A stretch of DNA of 64,000 bases from Trichoplusia ni (Eukaryota; Arthropoda; Insecta; Lepidoptera; Noctuidae): NCBI RefSeq assembly GCF_003590095.1, contig NC_039486.1:8616336-8680335 (forward strand). The letters are read 5' to 3'. The notes beneath the pieces are model-generated. The model saw only the letters and a list, made by a program, of their open reading frames with translations, searched no databases and had not been told where the DNA came from. Position 1 is the stretch's first letter. Every line of letters begins with the position of its first letter. A program made the translations under genes and the position numbers. Positions 1 to 12,475 of the stretch are shown here, piece after piece.

Positions 1-3000
1 TAAACATTGAAAAAAATATTCAAATTAGGGCCTGAACATCAGAGTAATATAAATATTATGTAAATATACCGTTAAAAGCCTCCCTAAACTATGACTGCAT
101 TAAGAGGTCGGAGCGGCTCAGCGACGCGGCGACGCCGCTGATAAAATTTATTCATTTCGTAATTATAATAGTATTCAGTACATATATCACTTCTATTATA
201 AACCGCAATAAGCAGTCCATAACTTTGACAGCAATCTGAGATAAGAATATTGGGGTCTCTCTATAAATTGTTTGTTCGGGTCAAGTGGTTGAGGTTTAAA
301 ATTGATATAAATCACTTCAAGCCTTGCTTTGTTGTTTGTTGTGTTTTTGAATGAGTTTTCACTAACTAATTGTATGAAGATCTAATCTCAAAGTGGCATG
401 GTGGTAGTTTCGATTTGGGCAAAATTAAAATGACGTTTCTACACTAACTGTAGGTATTCCAGTATAAAATCAGAAATCACCACGTACGATAGCAAGGGTG
501 GTGATCAATCTTCCTTCTCTATACGTACATAAGTGTATAGCTAAAATATATAATATCTTGGAATGGCTACAGCAGGTATTTTGATAAAAATGAGGTTTAA
601 ATTATTTTGTTTTTTAAACGATTATCTGCAAACCGGTAATCGTAACGAGAAAATGTAAGCAAGCGACCCTCGTAGAATTTCAAGCGATAATCTACTTTCA
701 ACACAACCGAAAGCAGATGAGATAATAAGATAATACCATATCCTATACAGTTCAATTATTAAGTCACCAGAAATAATCGCGCTCTTAAGTAAAAGTAGTC
801 ATTCACTGAATTCTAAGAGCTACGCAACGTCTACGAGAAAGGTGGAGTGCGTAAGTGCCTACACTCAAATTAGAACAAATGAATTTTGGCTGGTTTGCCT
901 TCATGTCGGCGAAATGAAGGTAAAAGCTAAATAAATTATATTAATCCAAATAAATTACTTCCTCTACGTAAGTTTTCTCTTAAGATTTTCGTAGGTTTCC
1001 CTTTGTTTTGCAGACTATACAGCTTGATAAAAAACACGTGACTTCAATTAAAATTGCATTGCACAGCTATTAATTACAAAATCGCATACGTTATCGACAA
1101 GCGTCAATAATTGACGATTAAAAACGAATATTAATTTTTGACTTTATGCTGGATGTTTTTGAGGATATTGAGGGCTCTTCTCTATATTTTCGTTTATATG
1201 TAGAGTTTTATCGAGTTGTGAGTATTGATGAGAGATTTGTTGTTCTCGATCCACGCCATGTTGAAGAGCCTGCATTTTCCCGACGAAGCAGCCCCCAGGG
1301 AGAGTAGCGCCGCCGCGCCGCGTCACCTGTCGGAACGTGTAGTGCCTGAAGTTACTTCTAAAAGATATACACTTTTCTTTTCAATGCCAGAATTTAAATC
1401 TTTTATTGTTTTATGTCGACTTTTTGATAGTTTCTTGAACAAATCTTAAAAAAGTACAAAGTATCGCAGTACCTATTTTATATTTTTGAACCTTAACATA
1501 CCTAGTGTATTTAAATCGTCATGTTCTTATGTTATACTAAAGTGAAGCTTTATTTTTTTGGATTTAAAGAGGCGCTTCAGAAATGTTTCACATTTTAAGT
1601 ATTAAATAGGCACATAAATATGTCTATCTATTTTTACTTTTGAGCGCTTGTGATAATTTTGTAGGTTTTTGTACGAAAAGTACATATTTTACCAATAAGT
1701 ACATTCACTGAACAACTAGTCTTAGCTTGGCATGAATAGCGTAGCACTATTTCGCGATTTTTTATTGTTGCATCTGTCGTAGCTCTCAGCGTGTGCATGG
1801 AGCATACGAACGCTTAAATTTATTTATTCGTGCATTGTTTTAATGCGATAATTCCGGAGATAGTAAGATCAAAATATACAAACATTTTGTATACATAAGA
1901 GATGTTCAAGGTTATTTAATTTGTTTATTTTATTATCCATCAAATAAGAATTGAAATTGCCGTATTATTTTTCTGTAGGTATTTATACCCTCGAACGGTG
2001 AAACAACCATTCTTTGCACTGAGTATTTATTTATAATATTTTATAGATGTGCCTTAAAAATGTGTTACCTTGTAATATATTATTGTTATATTCACGATAA
2101 TATTTAGTTCTACCAGTAAAATTCAAATTTCACTACTTTGTAAAATAAACGTGCAGATATATACTATACTTAATTTACATACCTAGATATCTATGTATAA
2201 GAAATGTTTAACGAGATCCAACAGACAAACTATGTCGATAGTTTTGTTGGACATTGCAACAGATTTTATGTTTTTTATCATGTACCTGTTTAATAAATAA
2301 ATAAATAAAAAAAAAATCGGAGTCCTTAATCATGAGCAGAATCATTTAATAAGGTTTTAAATAACAAAATATATTTCATCAAAAATGAAAATCGGTTGAA
2401 AGATATTTAAGGGCTGTATCTCTTTATAATGCATTTAAGTAATATATCTCACCCAGCTCAGTTGAAATAACGTACTATAAAACGCTACGACAGCCTTCAT
2501 TAAATTTAAACCAGTCGGTTTATGAGCGTTAAAATAAACCATCTAATATCATAAAACTAAAGGTTTCTGGCATGTGAGTTTTAGAGGTAAAACAAATGCA
2601 TGTTTATTCATGCGGAAATTATATCGCTTAACACTTGCATAATTTCGATGAGGAGGATTTACAGATGCTAGAACTACACGGATTACACGGAGTATCGAGT
2701 AGGCACTAAATAAATAATCAATTCACGTAATCAGATGTTTGTCAGTTATCTGTTTTATTTATATCAATGGCCAATCATGGACGTATTTAAAACACATTTA
2801 CTAAAACAAACGCCAGTCATTTTGAATTCGATCGTGTTTGGATTCATTCCCATTAGCCTATAACTCAGCCAATAAACAGAATGTGGGCTATACAAGGGAT
2901 TCACTAATTCAGTTGCTCGTTAATAGACCCCCAGTGCATTAAAATTGTTCACAAAGTTAATTGTTAACGAAAAAGTTTGATATACACACAATTGTAAACC

Positions 3001-4790
3001 GTATGTGCTTACTATTATGGTACACTATTGAGAAGTAGTGCATATTACGACTAAAACCAATACTTTAAATTATTATTATTACTTTTTGTGCAATTTTTAA
3101 ACTATCTACTTCTTGATTTTGCTGTCGTCATAATAATCACAGTCTGAGAGAAATACTAAGTGTTGTATGTACACAAAATGAGTATTTATTCAATGCTCTA
3201 ATGTACTAATGATTACACTCACGTCAAAAGCTCTAATATTAGCAACTACGCTTATTTGACATTTATAAACAGTTTCATTAATTAAACTCTAAAAATATTT
3301 ACATAAAGCTTCAAAGGCAGGACATGGGGTGGGTATGGCAAAATTTTAATTAATACACCTCCCGGTATGTCTGCGGATACCGGTAGGTATTTGTCGAAAA
3401 AATATGACGAGTTATTTTCATATAACAATATCGAAATAACGTCGTAGAGTCAACTGTATTATATGTATGTGTCCTTATTATTTGTTTATCAAAACATAAA
3501 ATTATACTAGAGAAAAACAAAATACTAAATTGTAAACAACAGGCAAAAGGCTCTTTCATCTTTATACAATTATAGGACAGCCCATATATAATGTGTCTAG
3601 TTACGTATCTCTAAGTAATAGAATACAGAAGAGCATAACCATTGAATATTACTATAGAGAAAATCAGATTTGCGCTCCTCTATCAGCTTCATGAAGTCTG
3701 GAGCTTGACTGAAGCTGGCAACCATTATCTATATTGCATAAAGTGTTCCTACACTGTTCTAGACAGTTTCTGGTTAATGAGACGGAACAATCTACCTTCG
3801 AAAAGTAGTTTAGTTTTAAATGTACCAGAATATCTATTGAAAGTAAAATGTTGATTCGTTCTTGAAGTGAAACTTCTTTAACGGCGTTGGAAAAAAATTA
3901 CCATCACGCATCACATTTTTTTTTTCTTTCGTCCTAAGAGAAATGGTGATTTCGACCAACGTCAACGTCAATAGCACACGCCTTTTTTAATATTTCTAAA
4001 CCAAAAATACCGCTAAACTTGATTTAGAAAATAAGGACGAAACGCTATGATATTTTTTCAGTAAAAATATTTATTCAATTTAATAGATACTATTCATTGA
4101 TAGTGCATCAATTGGTTCACTTCTGTTAATCAATTATAGAACTCACATAGGAAATTGGTTCATAAACCACTCGGTATTTATTCAAACCCTATAAGAAAGC
4201 AAAGTATTTATTTAACTTAGCTAACAACACTTAAATTGAACGAGCACTGATTACCCAGCTATACTTGTCTTGGTTCGAACAATTGGTTCCATGAGAATAA
4301 GACAAAATAATATGAAACCTAATGTACTAAACTGTGTACCGGGTTGCATTTAATTAAACTGATAAAAAATACGTTCATAAAATGCAGCGGAAGAAGCAAT
4401 CGAACAAAATGAATCGAATAGTCACATCATAGACTCATATACTAATAAAGGCGAACGCACACTCAGCCGCACTGCAAGCACCGCAGTTACCATATGTAAC
4501 CTCACGCTTCAGTACCCAAAACGTGCTAAGTCTCCAAACCGCAGCTAATGACGTTACTATAGCATTCACGTCCATGATTTTGCATCAAATAGCCAGCGTG
4601 ACCTAGGGACTGACTGAAAGGAATTCGTTGCGATGTGTGCGACGAGTACGATTGCGGTGACCGCGGTACGATGACAGGTGTGCGAGGCTATTACCTGCTT
4701 GACCGCGGTGCGTGCGGTGCGTACGATGCGCGCGGACGGCTCAGTGTGCGTTCACCTTTATATGAGTAGATAATATGTATGTGTCAGGTC
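1..4790. other. Gene-poor AT-rich stretch with a GC-rich patch
   Basis: No gene supported. A GC-rich patch at about 1240-1345 is open on both strands; on + it can be read from ATG at 1258 (MLKSLHFPDEAAPRESSAAA...). A second CpG-rich block lies at about 4620-4745. Either could be a distant exon or promoter; neither can be assigned. Confidence 0.4.
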
Positions 4791-4794
4791 GCTT

Positions 4795-4940
4795 GCAACT
4801 CCTGACTTTTTTAAACGACTCCCGCGTTAAGGATTTAATTCCTTGCATCGCGGGGGGTTCACAAACATTCAAGTCAAATGCACGAGGACACCTATTACGC
4901 GCCAGTTGCTCTACCGCATAAGCTACCGAGGTCACTGGTT
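4795..4940 (-). repeat. tRNA-derived SINE copy A
   Basis: Read on minus it has a tRNA-like head (TAGCTTATGCGGTAGAGC) and a tail reading CCCCGCGATGCAAGGAATTA ... CCTTAACGCGGGAGTCG. The tail matches copy C at 21140-21180 (CCCGCGACAAGGATAAAATT ... TGCGGAGTC). Confidence 0.65.
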
Positions 4941-7900
4941 AAGAACTTGTTTTTTTTAACGTGTCATTTTTTTATTGCAATTATAATCCGATTTGAAGCA
5001 TTTTCTGCGTATTAAAAAAATAGCGACCAAGCTATAGGTATATGTATACGTTAGATTAAAACGAAAATGAGCTTTTAGAGGAAAACTTCTAGCGCAGCCT
5101 TTTTCTTTGTTTCCAAACTGGGTTATACTAAGTAAAGTGTGTGGCAAAATTTAAATTATTAAAATTAAGTAGCGTCGGCTCCGACACTGAGTATCACTAT
5201 AACGAAACAAAGTTTCTATGTTTTGCGGATTCACATGAAAACTCATTTCCCAGTAGTAGAAAATATTTCAGATCCTCTATAGGGATGTTTTCAGTTCCAG
5301 CGCCCAAATAGTTGCCACTGTCGCCTGCTTTTTGCATAACTTCATTTAGATATTATTGAAAATAACGATAACAAATACTACCTAATTACTATTAATTCCA
5401 GCTGTTTTTTATTATATTTTCTCTAAGGTATGTTAATTTTAAAACATTCTGTAATGCGTCTGTCCTTTTACAAAATAATGAATAATCAATAGTGTTTCTT
5501 TAAATACGTTTCCAAAAATTGATTTTGACTTTCACAAATCGCTGGAATGCCTCATCTATGTGTCTTCTCCGCTATATAAACAATAACATACCATCATGTT
5601 TTCATATATTTCCTAATAAACCCCGCACAGGTTGTGAGGGGGTAAGTTTCAACCCTTAACCCGCCATTACTTAGTTTTAAATAAATACCTTGTAATAGAA
5701 CCACGTAGAGTTAAGCTACAGAAACGTTTAAACTACTCAAAAGAGTTTGATTGAATTTCGAAAGTTATAAACTATAATTGATTCGTATTTGTAAATTAAT
5801 AATGCGGATAACATGGGTATTTGTTTATCAGGAAATGTTTACCTGAAACTTTTGTTGTTTATTGAAAATAAGCACCATGAAGGGTGCTAATTTTCAATGC
5901 TTACTTACAAAAATCTTTCAGAAAAATACATACTAGCTGATACTCGCGGCTTTTCTTTTTAATTCTTCTTCCGCATTCAGGCTTTTTCAGACTGAATGTT
6001 GGTTATAACTGCAAAAATATTACCCTCCTTTAACGCAATCGGATAAAGGTAGCCTGTGTGTTAATCCAAGGTATCGACTGCCTTTAAACTCAATTTGATA
6101 ATTCGTGATGAGGTAACCCATCTACACACGTACATATCTACACACTCACATATAATTCGCATTTTAATAAGCGGTTTTCAAACACAAACTTTTATCAAGT
6201 GGGAATCAAACCCGCCGCACATCGCGTTCTCGGATCTCTTTCTGAATACAGACACTTTTTGCCCCGAAGAGCTTTAAAATACACAAATATAAAAAAACAA
6301 CTTGTTTATTCATGGAAAATCCCCACATAGGTACAATAAGACTTAGCCAACCAGTTGAACTGGCATTTCGATAAATAAGAGAAAATCAGAACAATAACGT
6401 TGTGGTCACAATACCTTTTGTAAATTACCGCCGTTACAATATATTGATAAATACAATGGTCCTATTATAATGCTTGTAATGGGCTATATTGTGATAAGAT
6501 CTGTTCAATTTCTTTCATATTATAAGTTGAAGGCTGAGACATCTGGGTAATCGGTAAGTGATTGATGAGCCGATCGCTCTTAGATATTGGCGCAGCATCC
6601 TTACGATACAATTTTTATTGTTAATCTGCACAATCAACTGATTCCGATTCCATGAATTTCATTTCATTTAATGTGATATCCGGAATCTTTCAATCGTTTA
6701 TTTTACTATGTTAAATCGTTTGTGAGAATTGCCCGTTATTTTTAGATTGCCTACTTACCTTTTTCTTAAATTACTGTATTTAGGTTTTGTATTACAAGAA
6801 GCAGCTATTACGGGACTTTTATGATGCTCATTGTGTTATTTAATAAGCTTTAGCTGGGACCCTACTATAAGGAGTTACTGCTTTCTTCTGAAGACTTTTA
6901 ACACTTAGTAAAATAAGCATTGAAGTATTGCACAAACAAGGGGAGACCATGCATAGCACTATGCTAATAAACAATTAAAACAATCGTAGGAAAATATTAA
7001 CGTTATATATGTAAGGTTTGACATATGTCATTCCCTAGCAAAGGGACGTATCTTAACCGTCAACAAAAGACGCTCAAATGTATGACGATGATATTTGGTA
7101 TCGGTTAATCACGTGACCTAACGTTTTCTTGCATCGTAACGTTTTCTATCTACGCTAACGATTGTCGCAATGCAACTTCAAATGTAAAGGCACTTTCACT
7201 AATTAGGACATGGGTGTTGAGAGTGGTCTTTTACAGACGTTGAAACACACTCGTCGGGCAGACCATTCATTGACAAAACCGTTCCGGATCCAAACGCAGC
7301 CATTGAATAACTTGTCACCATCAATTCCGATGCTAAAATGAAAATAATATTTCAGTGATTTTTATAAAACTTTTTTAACCAAACGTTTTATGGCTTTCGA
7401 TTCTATTAGTGTTTAGATTCAATGAACCGATATTATGCAAATTAACTAAAGTTTCATTCGACACGGAAGCTATTTTTGTGTTTGAAAACGGAGTTATTAA
7501 TAATCAAATGAACTGCCTGTTCTAATTTCTTTTAACCAAAGCCAGGAATAGGGTATTTTTTGTTATTTCTTTTTTTAGCTAGATCGTAGAATGTGCTACG
7601 TTTAATATTAAAATACACGTGTACACTTTGGCAGAAACAAAAGTCTACCACATTACTTTGCAGAGGAAAGGATGTTTCCTTTATATATAATATTGTGACT
7701 GATACTGTATTTCCAATAAGGTTTCTATTACTGACCTCTCGATCACTGACTTCCCTATAATAACCGAACTGATAAATAATACCATTAACTAACTGAAGGA
7801 CAGTAATACCAGATATTCTTTCGTCCTTTGCTATCCTCAATTTTTCTCGTTAGTAGATATGTGCAATGCTGCGTGACTACATTTTAGATAAATCCCATTC

Positions 7901-10900
7901 AAAGGCCTCTCACTGAAATCAGAGTAAGATAAAATCAACTTGATAGTTTCCTATATTCTCTTCATTGTACGCTTGACAAAGGATATCTGTACGCTTCCAA
8001 GGTCTAATCCCACTATTTACTTTTTAGTTATTGTCAATATCTGGCCAATATCTTCAGTTTCCTCATGTCTGAGCATTAAAGATTTGTTCGATATAAGTAA
8101 CGTCAATAAAGTGTCTCGTTTGCCAATATTTCTGTAGTGTACATCATTTTGCGTGACTCCTCCGATTAGGTATATTGCAGTCGACTGGCTTTAATAAGGA
8201 GGCAATCGACTGAAGGTATCTGCCGTCTTTGTAGATAGCAGCCGTTGTAGATAGCGTCTAGGACACCGCCATACCGAGTCTCTACTAGTAAAACTATCAT
8301 AGGAAAGTGAAAATCGTACCATGAGGTACTGTTCCATTTTTATGCGATTCAAAGTAAAATATACAGAATTAATTCGCTGTGGACTGCCCTAGAGAGTGTT
8401 CACTCGTTGTTTATCCTTAATTCCATTTGACCGCAGACAATTGTCACATTCAATCCATAAACACGGTCAGACTTGTTTCGGATACGGATGAAAGGATTTT
8501 CATGTAGGATAATAGGACTATTGCCATCCGATTGATCGAATTTAGGATTAAACTATTGGGTAAAGAAAAGAGCAACCGCAGAATTTCAGGAAAATTGCAT
8601 AATTGACATTTCAGAACATCATCAAATCTTGTTTTAATACAAACGTTGCAAAATGAATTGTTCCTGTATCGTCGCATCGTTTAACTGGCGTGAAATATCG
8701 CAGGCATAATTGAGTCGAGCGAAGCGAAAAATCCTAGTATCGAAAATATTTATATCTCACGGTATAATCCTCAGCTTTCAGTGCAGAAAACTAAACGTTC
8801 CAAAGGAAAGAAGAATCATTCTACTGGAAATTCGAGCCATTATTTTCAATAACTTCGGCTTTTAAATATTGTCAGCATAGACTTAGACTAAGTTTTAGGA
8901 AGTTCTAGCAACGGTAAACTGCTGAAGTTTGCTTTTTTAACATTGTATAATAACCGCTTTTTTAACTTTATCCAATAGACTTCTACAAGAATTGTTTAGT
9001 TTAGTAGACAATTTGAGGAGATGACAAGAGCGCTAAGTACTAAAAGGCCTATAACCACACTTTTAACACTCTCTACATAAACTTTATTCACTTCGTAGTG
9101 ACCTCGTTTTTTACTGCTTTCCTATTCGTTAGTCAGCATTTCTACAAACCTTTAATAAAATCTTCATTTGTCCGTTAGTACTTACCTTCTGTGAGGTTTT
9201 AGTAAGTCTAAAAGTTCACAGAAATCTATTCCCGTTCACGTTAAGGTCATAAACACGGATCTTCGGCAAACGAAAATCCTTTACCTATGTCCAAAGTAAA
9301 AGACAAGTGAGACACGATTGGAATTGGATTCTTTAAAATATTTCTTTATTCTTCGAGTTATTGTTAGTTCTGGAGCATAGGTGCTAACCAAAGATTTGAA
9401 TTGGAAACTTTGCTTAGACGTACGTTTCGGTTCAAGTTGGCAAGTAGGTCCGTACCAAGTTATACTAGTTGACTTCGAAACTTGGTAACTGGGTGTATGT
9501 TAGCACTTGTCTTGTAGAAATTATTCATCCGTGACTATTTTTAGGTGAAGCATTTTGTGTTTCAAAAACTCTTCCTTTTTTATAATATACCAGCTGAAAG
9601 TCACCCGTTCAAGTTCAGTTGATACAAAAAGCTTTATTAAATTTTATGTTTTGTTATTTTTCCTGCAGTTTTCAATAATTATGCTAGTCGATATGGATAC
9701 GAATCCAAAAATATAGTAATCATGAAAATTGGCTCACGTATTCTCGAGTTACACATATGGCAACTATGCCGACTGTAACATGAAGGTATAAATATTTTTA
9801 AAGCCATTTTATAGTTCCAATTATTTCTTCTGAAGAGAAGTTTGGCAAACATGGAGCTTGCAACTACCGGGACAAATATCCGTAAGGCGAGCAAATATTT
9901 GTTCCGTTCGGCGATTCGATCCTCGTCGCAAATAGCTGGTTTGCTGAACGCGCCGTACATGCTGTATTTAACACTAAGATATTCGCCGAAAGGGTTATTT
10001 ACATCACTGTCCTATGTCACAAACAATCCATCAACAAGATGAGATGTTGGAAAGCCAACGTGAACTACCCAGATAGGCTAGTTATAATATTGGACAGGTT
10101 TCAGATAGATGTGTTTCATGTACTGAGTACAGTGAAATCAGATTCAAACTTAGGACACAGATGATAGATTTAGATTTTTCATTATTTAGTACATGTAGTA
10201 TAGGTAAATATGGCATGTCAGTCATTTAGTGCATAATATTTAAAGTTGTCTTATTTTTATAAGTATGACGTGTTAGTCTACGGCATCGTGGCTTTGGAAC
10301 GGATGTACCATATCAGTTATTTTTGTCTGAATGATGTTAAGCTCCGTTAATTCCGTTCTAAATAAAAAGATTACAAAAAGTAAGAAAAAAGGATATTTTT
10401 ACAACTGCTTAAATATAGGCAGCAAATGGAAGGTCTTGACTACAAGGTTCTAGATGTCTCGTTGACTTTTTTATTGCTAATTTCTTTAATTAAGTAAAGT
10501 AAAGAGTATTAAGAAAGGATACCTGTATGAAATCTGTCCTGATTTAAATTCAGCAAATAAATAAAGACAAGTCAAGTGCTACCGAGTATGATACGTAATT
10601 ATGACTACCATAATGTGGCAAAGTTCCATTCAAACGGTACTTATTTTATCTTTTTGTTTTTCAGTAACTATTACCTAACATTTTATGGAACAGTGGCACT
10701 AGCACCTAGTTAACAACTCAGCTAACTAGGTACACGTCAACATAGTTAAATACTCCCGTGTTACGTTTCCATGTCGGCCCCATTTATAATAACTACCGGA
10801 CTGCATGCACTATTTAAAAAGTCAGCTGAATAAAAGAAAATCATTTCGACACATGCAAGTTTGAAACAAGAATGCCGGGTAAAATCTAATTAAGGTGAAT

Positions 10901-11635
10901 TTTTATTACTTTTGCAAAGAATTGAGCTATTTTTTTAATATTTAAATGAAAACGCCATATCAGGCAAGCAAAGTGTTGACTCCTTTCACCTAAGAATTTT
11001 AAAGCGAGGATAATTATGACTGATTCTATTAGACGAGACTAGAAAAGTTTTCGGAAAAGTGCTGATCTATATAGCTTTTGTCTCTGACTATGCATTTGAG
11101 TATTAGAGGTGACAACATTCTATTTTAGACTATTTTCATGGAAATTTAAGTACTCAACATATTCGGCAAAAGTTAAAGTACTTAAAAAAGTATTTTTATA
11201 ATTCGCCATATTTGAGATTCTCATTGAATAACCGTGCGCTTAGTACTCTGTTTAATGTGGGCGTACAGATTATCTCCGTCTACAGCAGAAAGCTTCTTAG
11301 ATTACACGAGAAATGATATATTTTGTAGCTAACGGAAAAAATATTGTTAAAGCGTATAAATAGACATGTTACAAAAAAGGAAGAGGATAAATAAGCATTT
11401 TTTATGTTAACTTATTTACATAACTAGCACTGTTAAATAGCTCTAGAGTTAATTCCAAATGTCCACGCTTAATGTTTTACTGGATAATTAAGTTGAATTA
11501 AACATCCTCTATGAATTCTAGGAAACGATTTATTAGGAACCTTCCTACTTAATAACCATTTAAATCCCTCTTTGGCAGTAAACTGTAGTTTCTGTATTTT
11601 TGTAGAGAATTCTGAAAACAACTGAGTGTTTCTTT
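4941..11635. other. No gene or recognised repeat
   Basis: AT-rich. The only coding-like patch is at about 9850-10040, where a + frame opens from ATG at 9850 (MELATTGTNIRKASKYLFRS...). It is unassigned. Confidence 0.4.
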
Positions 11636-11639
11636 TTCA

Positions 11640-11790
11640 TCTGATTTTTAGGATTTTGTAGCCAAATGGCAGAATAGGAAAACCTTTTGGATTCGTCATG
11701 TCCGTCCGTTTGCCCGTCCGTATATCCGTCACTTTTTTCCGAAACTGTTAAAAGATTTATTCTTTGAACTGCATTACGACGTTTAACATA
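11640..11790 (+). repeat. Dispersed lepidopteran repeat fragment
   Basis: The block ttttaggattttgtagccaa ... ggattcgtcatgtccgtccg ... cacttttttccgaaactg is a familiar lepidopteran interspersed motif, related in style but not identical to the 'gttccgtaccc' family at 20.8 and 23.1 kb. Confidence 0.5.
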
Positions 11791-12299
11791 CAACAGAAAC
11801 TATTATTTTTCATTTTCTTCAAAAATGATGTTGAAGTTTCTAATATTATTTGTTTCTAAAGGTAAAAAGGTACCTAAGGTCTAACTTCTACCGAAAATTG
11901 ATCTAAAAAGATGTCACCGCAATTTTATGTCATTCAATCAACTCAAATATAAAACCAATAACAATCTACAATTACTTTATTACGTTATTCGCTGCTACGG
12001 AACCTTTCATGGGCGAGTCCGACTCGCAATTTTCCTCTTTTTTCTGTTAACTCTACAAATATTGACTTGTAGTTTATTAAATGGCTCTCACCCCTCAATT
12101 GCGGCAAGTTATTTATTAATAACAGATATTAGTAACACAGTAACATTTCTCAAACCATGAAACCAGTAATATGTTATAATTACTTGACGCCGCATTGATC
12201 TATCCTGAAGCCACAAATTAAATAATTAAAACTACTAAAGGTAAATATTATAAAATGCTTTTCATTATATTGGTCCAATATTTTACTTCAACTAAATTG

Positions 12300-12475
12300 A
12301 ACGCGACATTTTACATATTGAACACGGTATTTAATCCTTGTTTCGTGGCGGGTATCACAAACAGTCAAGTGTCAGGAAAAGCGTTCGTGGATCACACAAA
12401 CGCTTTTCCCACACGGGGGTTGAAGAAGTGCTGCAGTGACACGAGGCGCACAGTCGGAAAAAACATAAAGAGCTA
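12300..12475 (-). repeat. tRNA-derived SINE copy B with a strong hairpin
   Basis: Read on minus it contains GACTGTGCGCCTCGTGTCAC and TTTGTGTGATCCACGAACGC, matching copy C at 21041-21110, then ACCCGCCACGAAACAAGGAT. The central part (12376-12410) forms a 15-bp stem with one mismatch and the loop GATCA. Confidence 0.65.

Noticed and set aside
12376..12410. Strong hairpin considered as a microRNA precursor
   Set aside because: The stem is only 15 bp with a 5-base loop, too short for a microRNA precursor, and the sequence is the core of a SINE family with other copies in the window.
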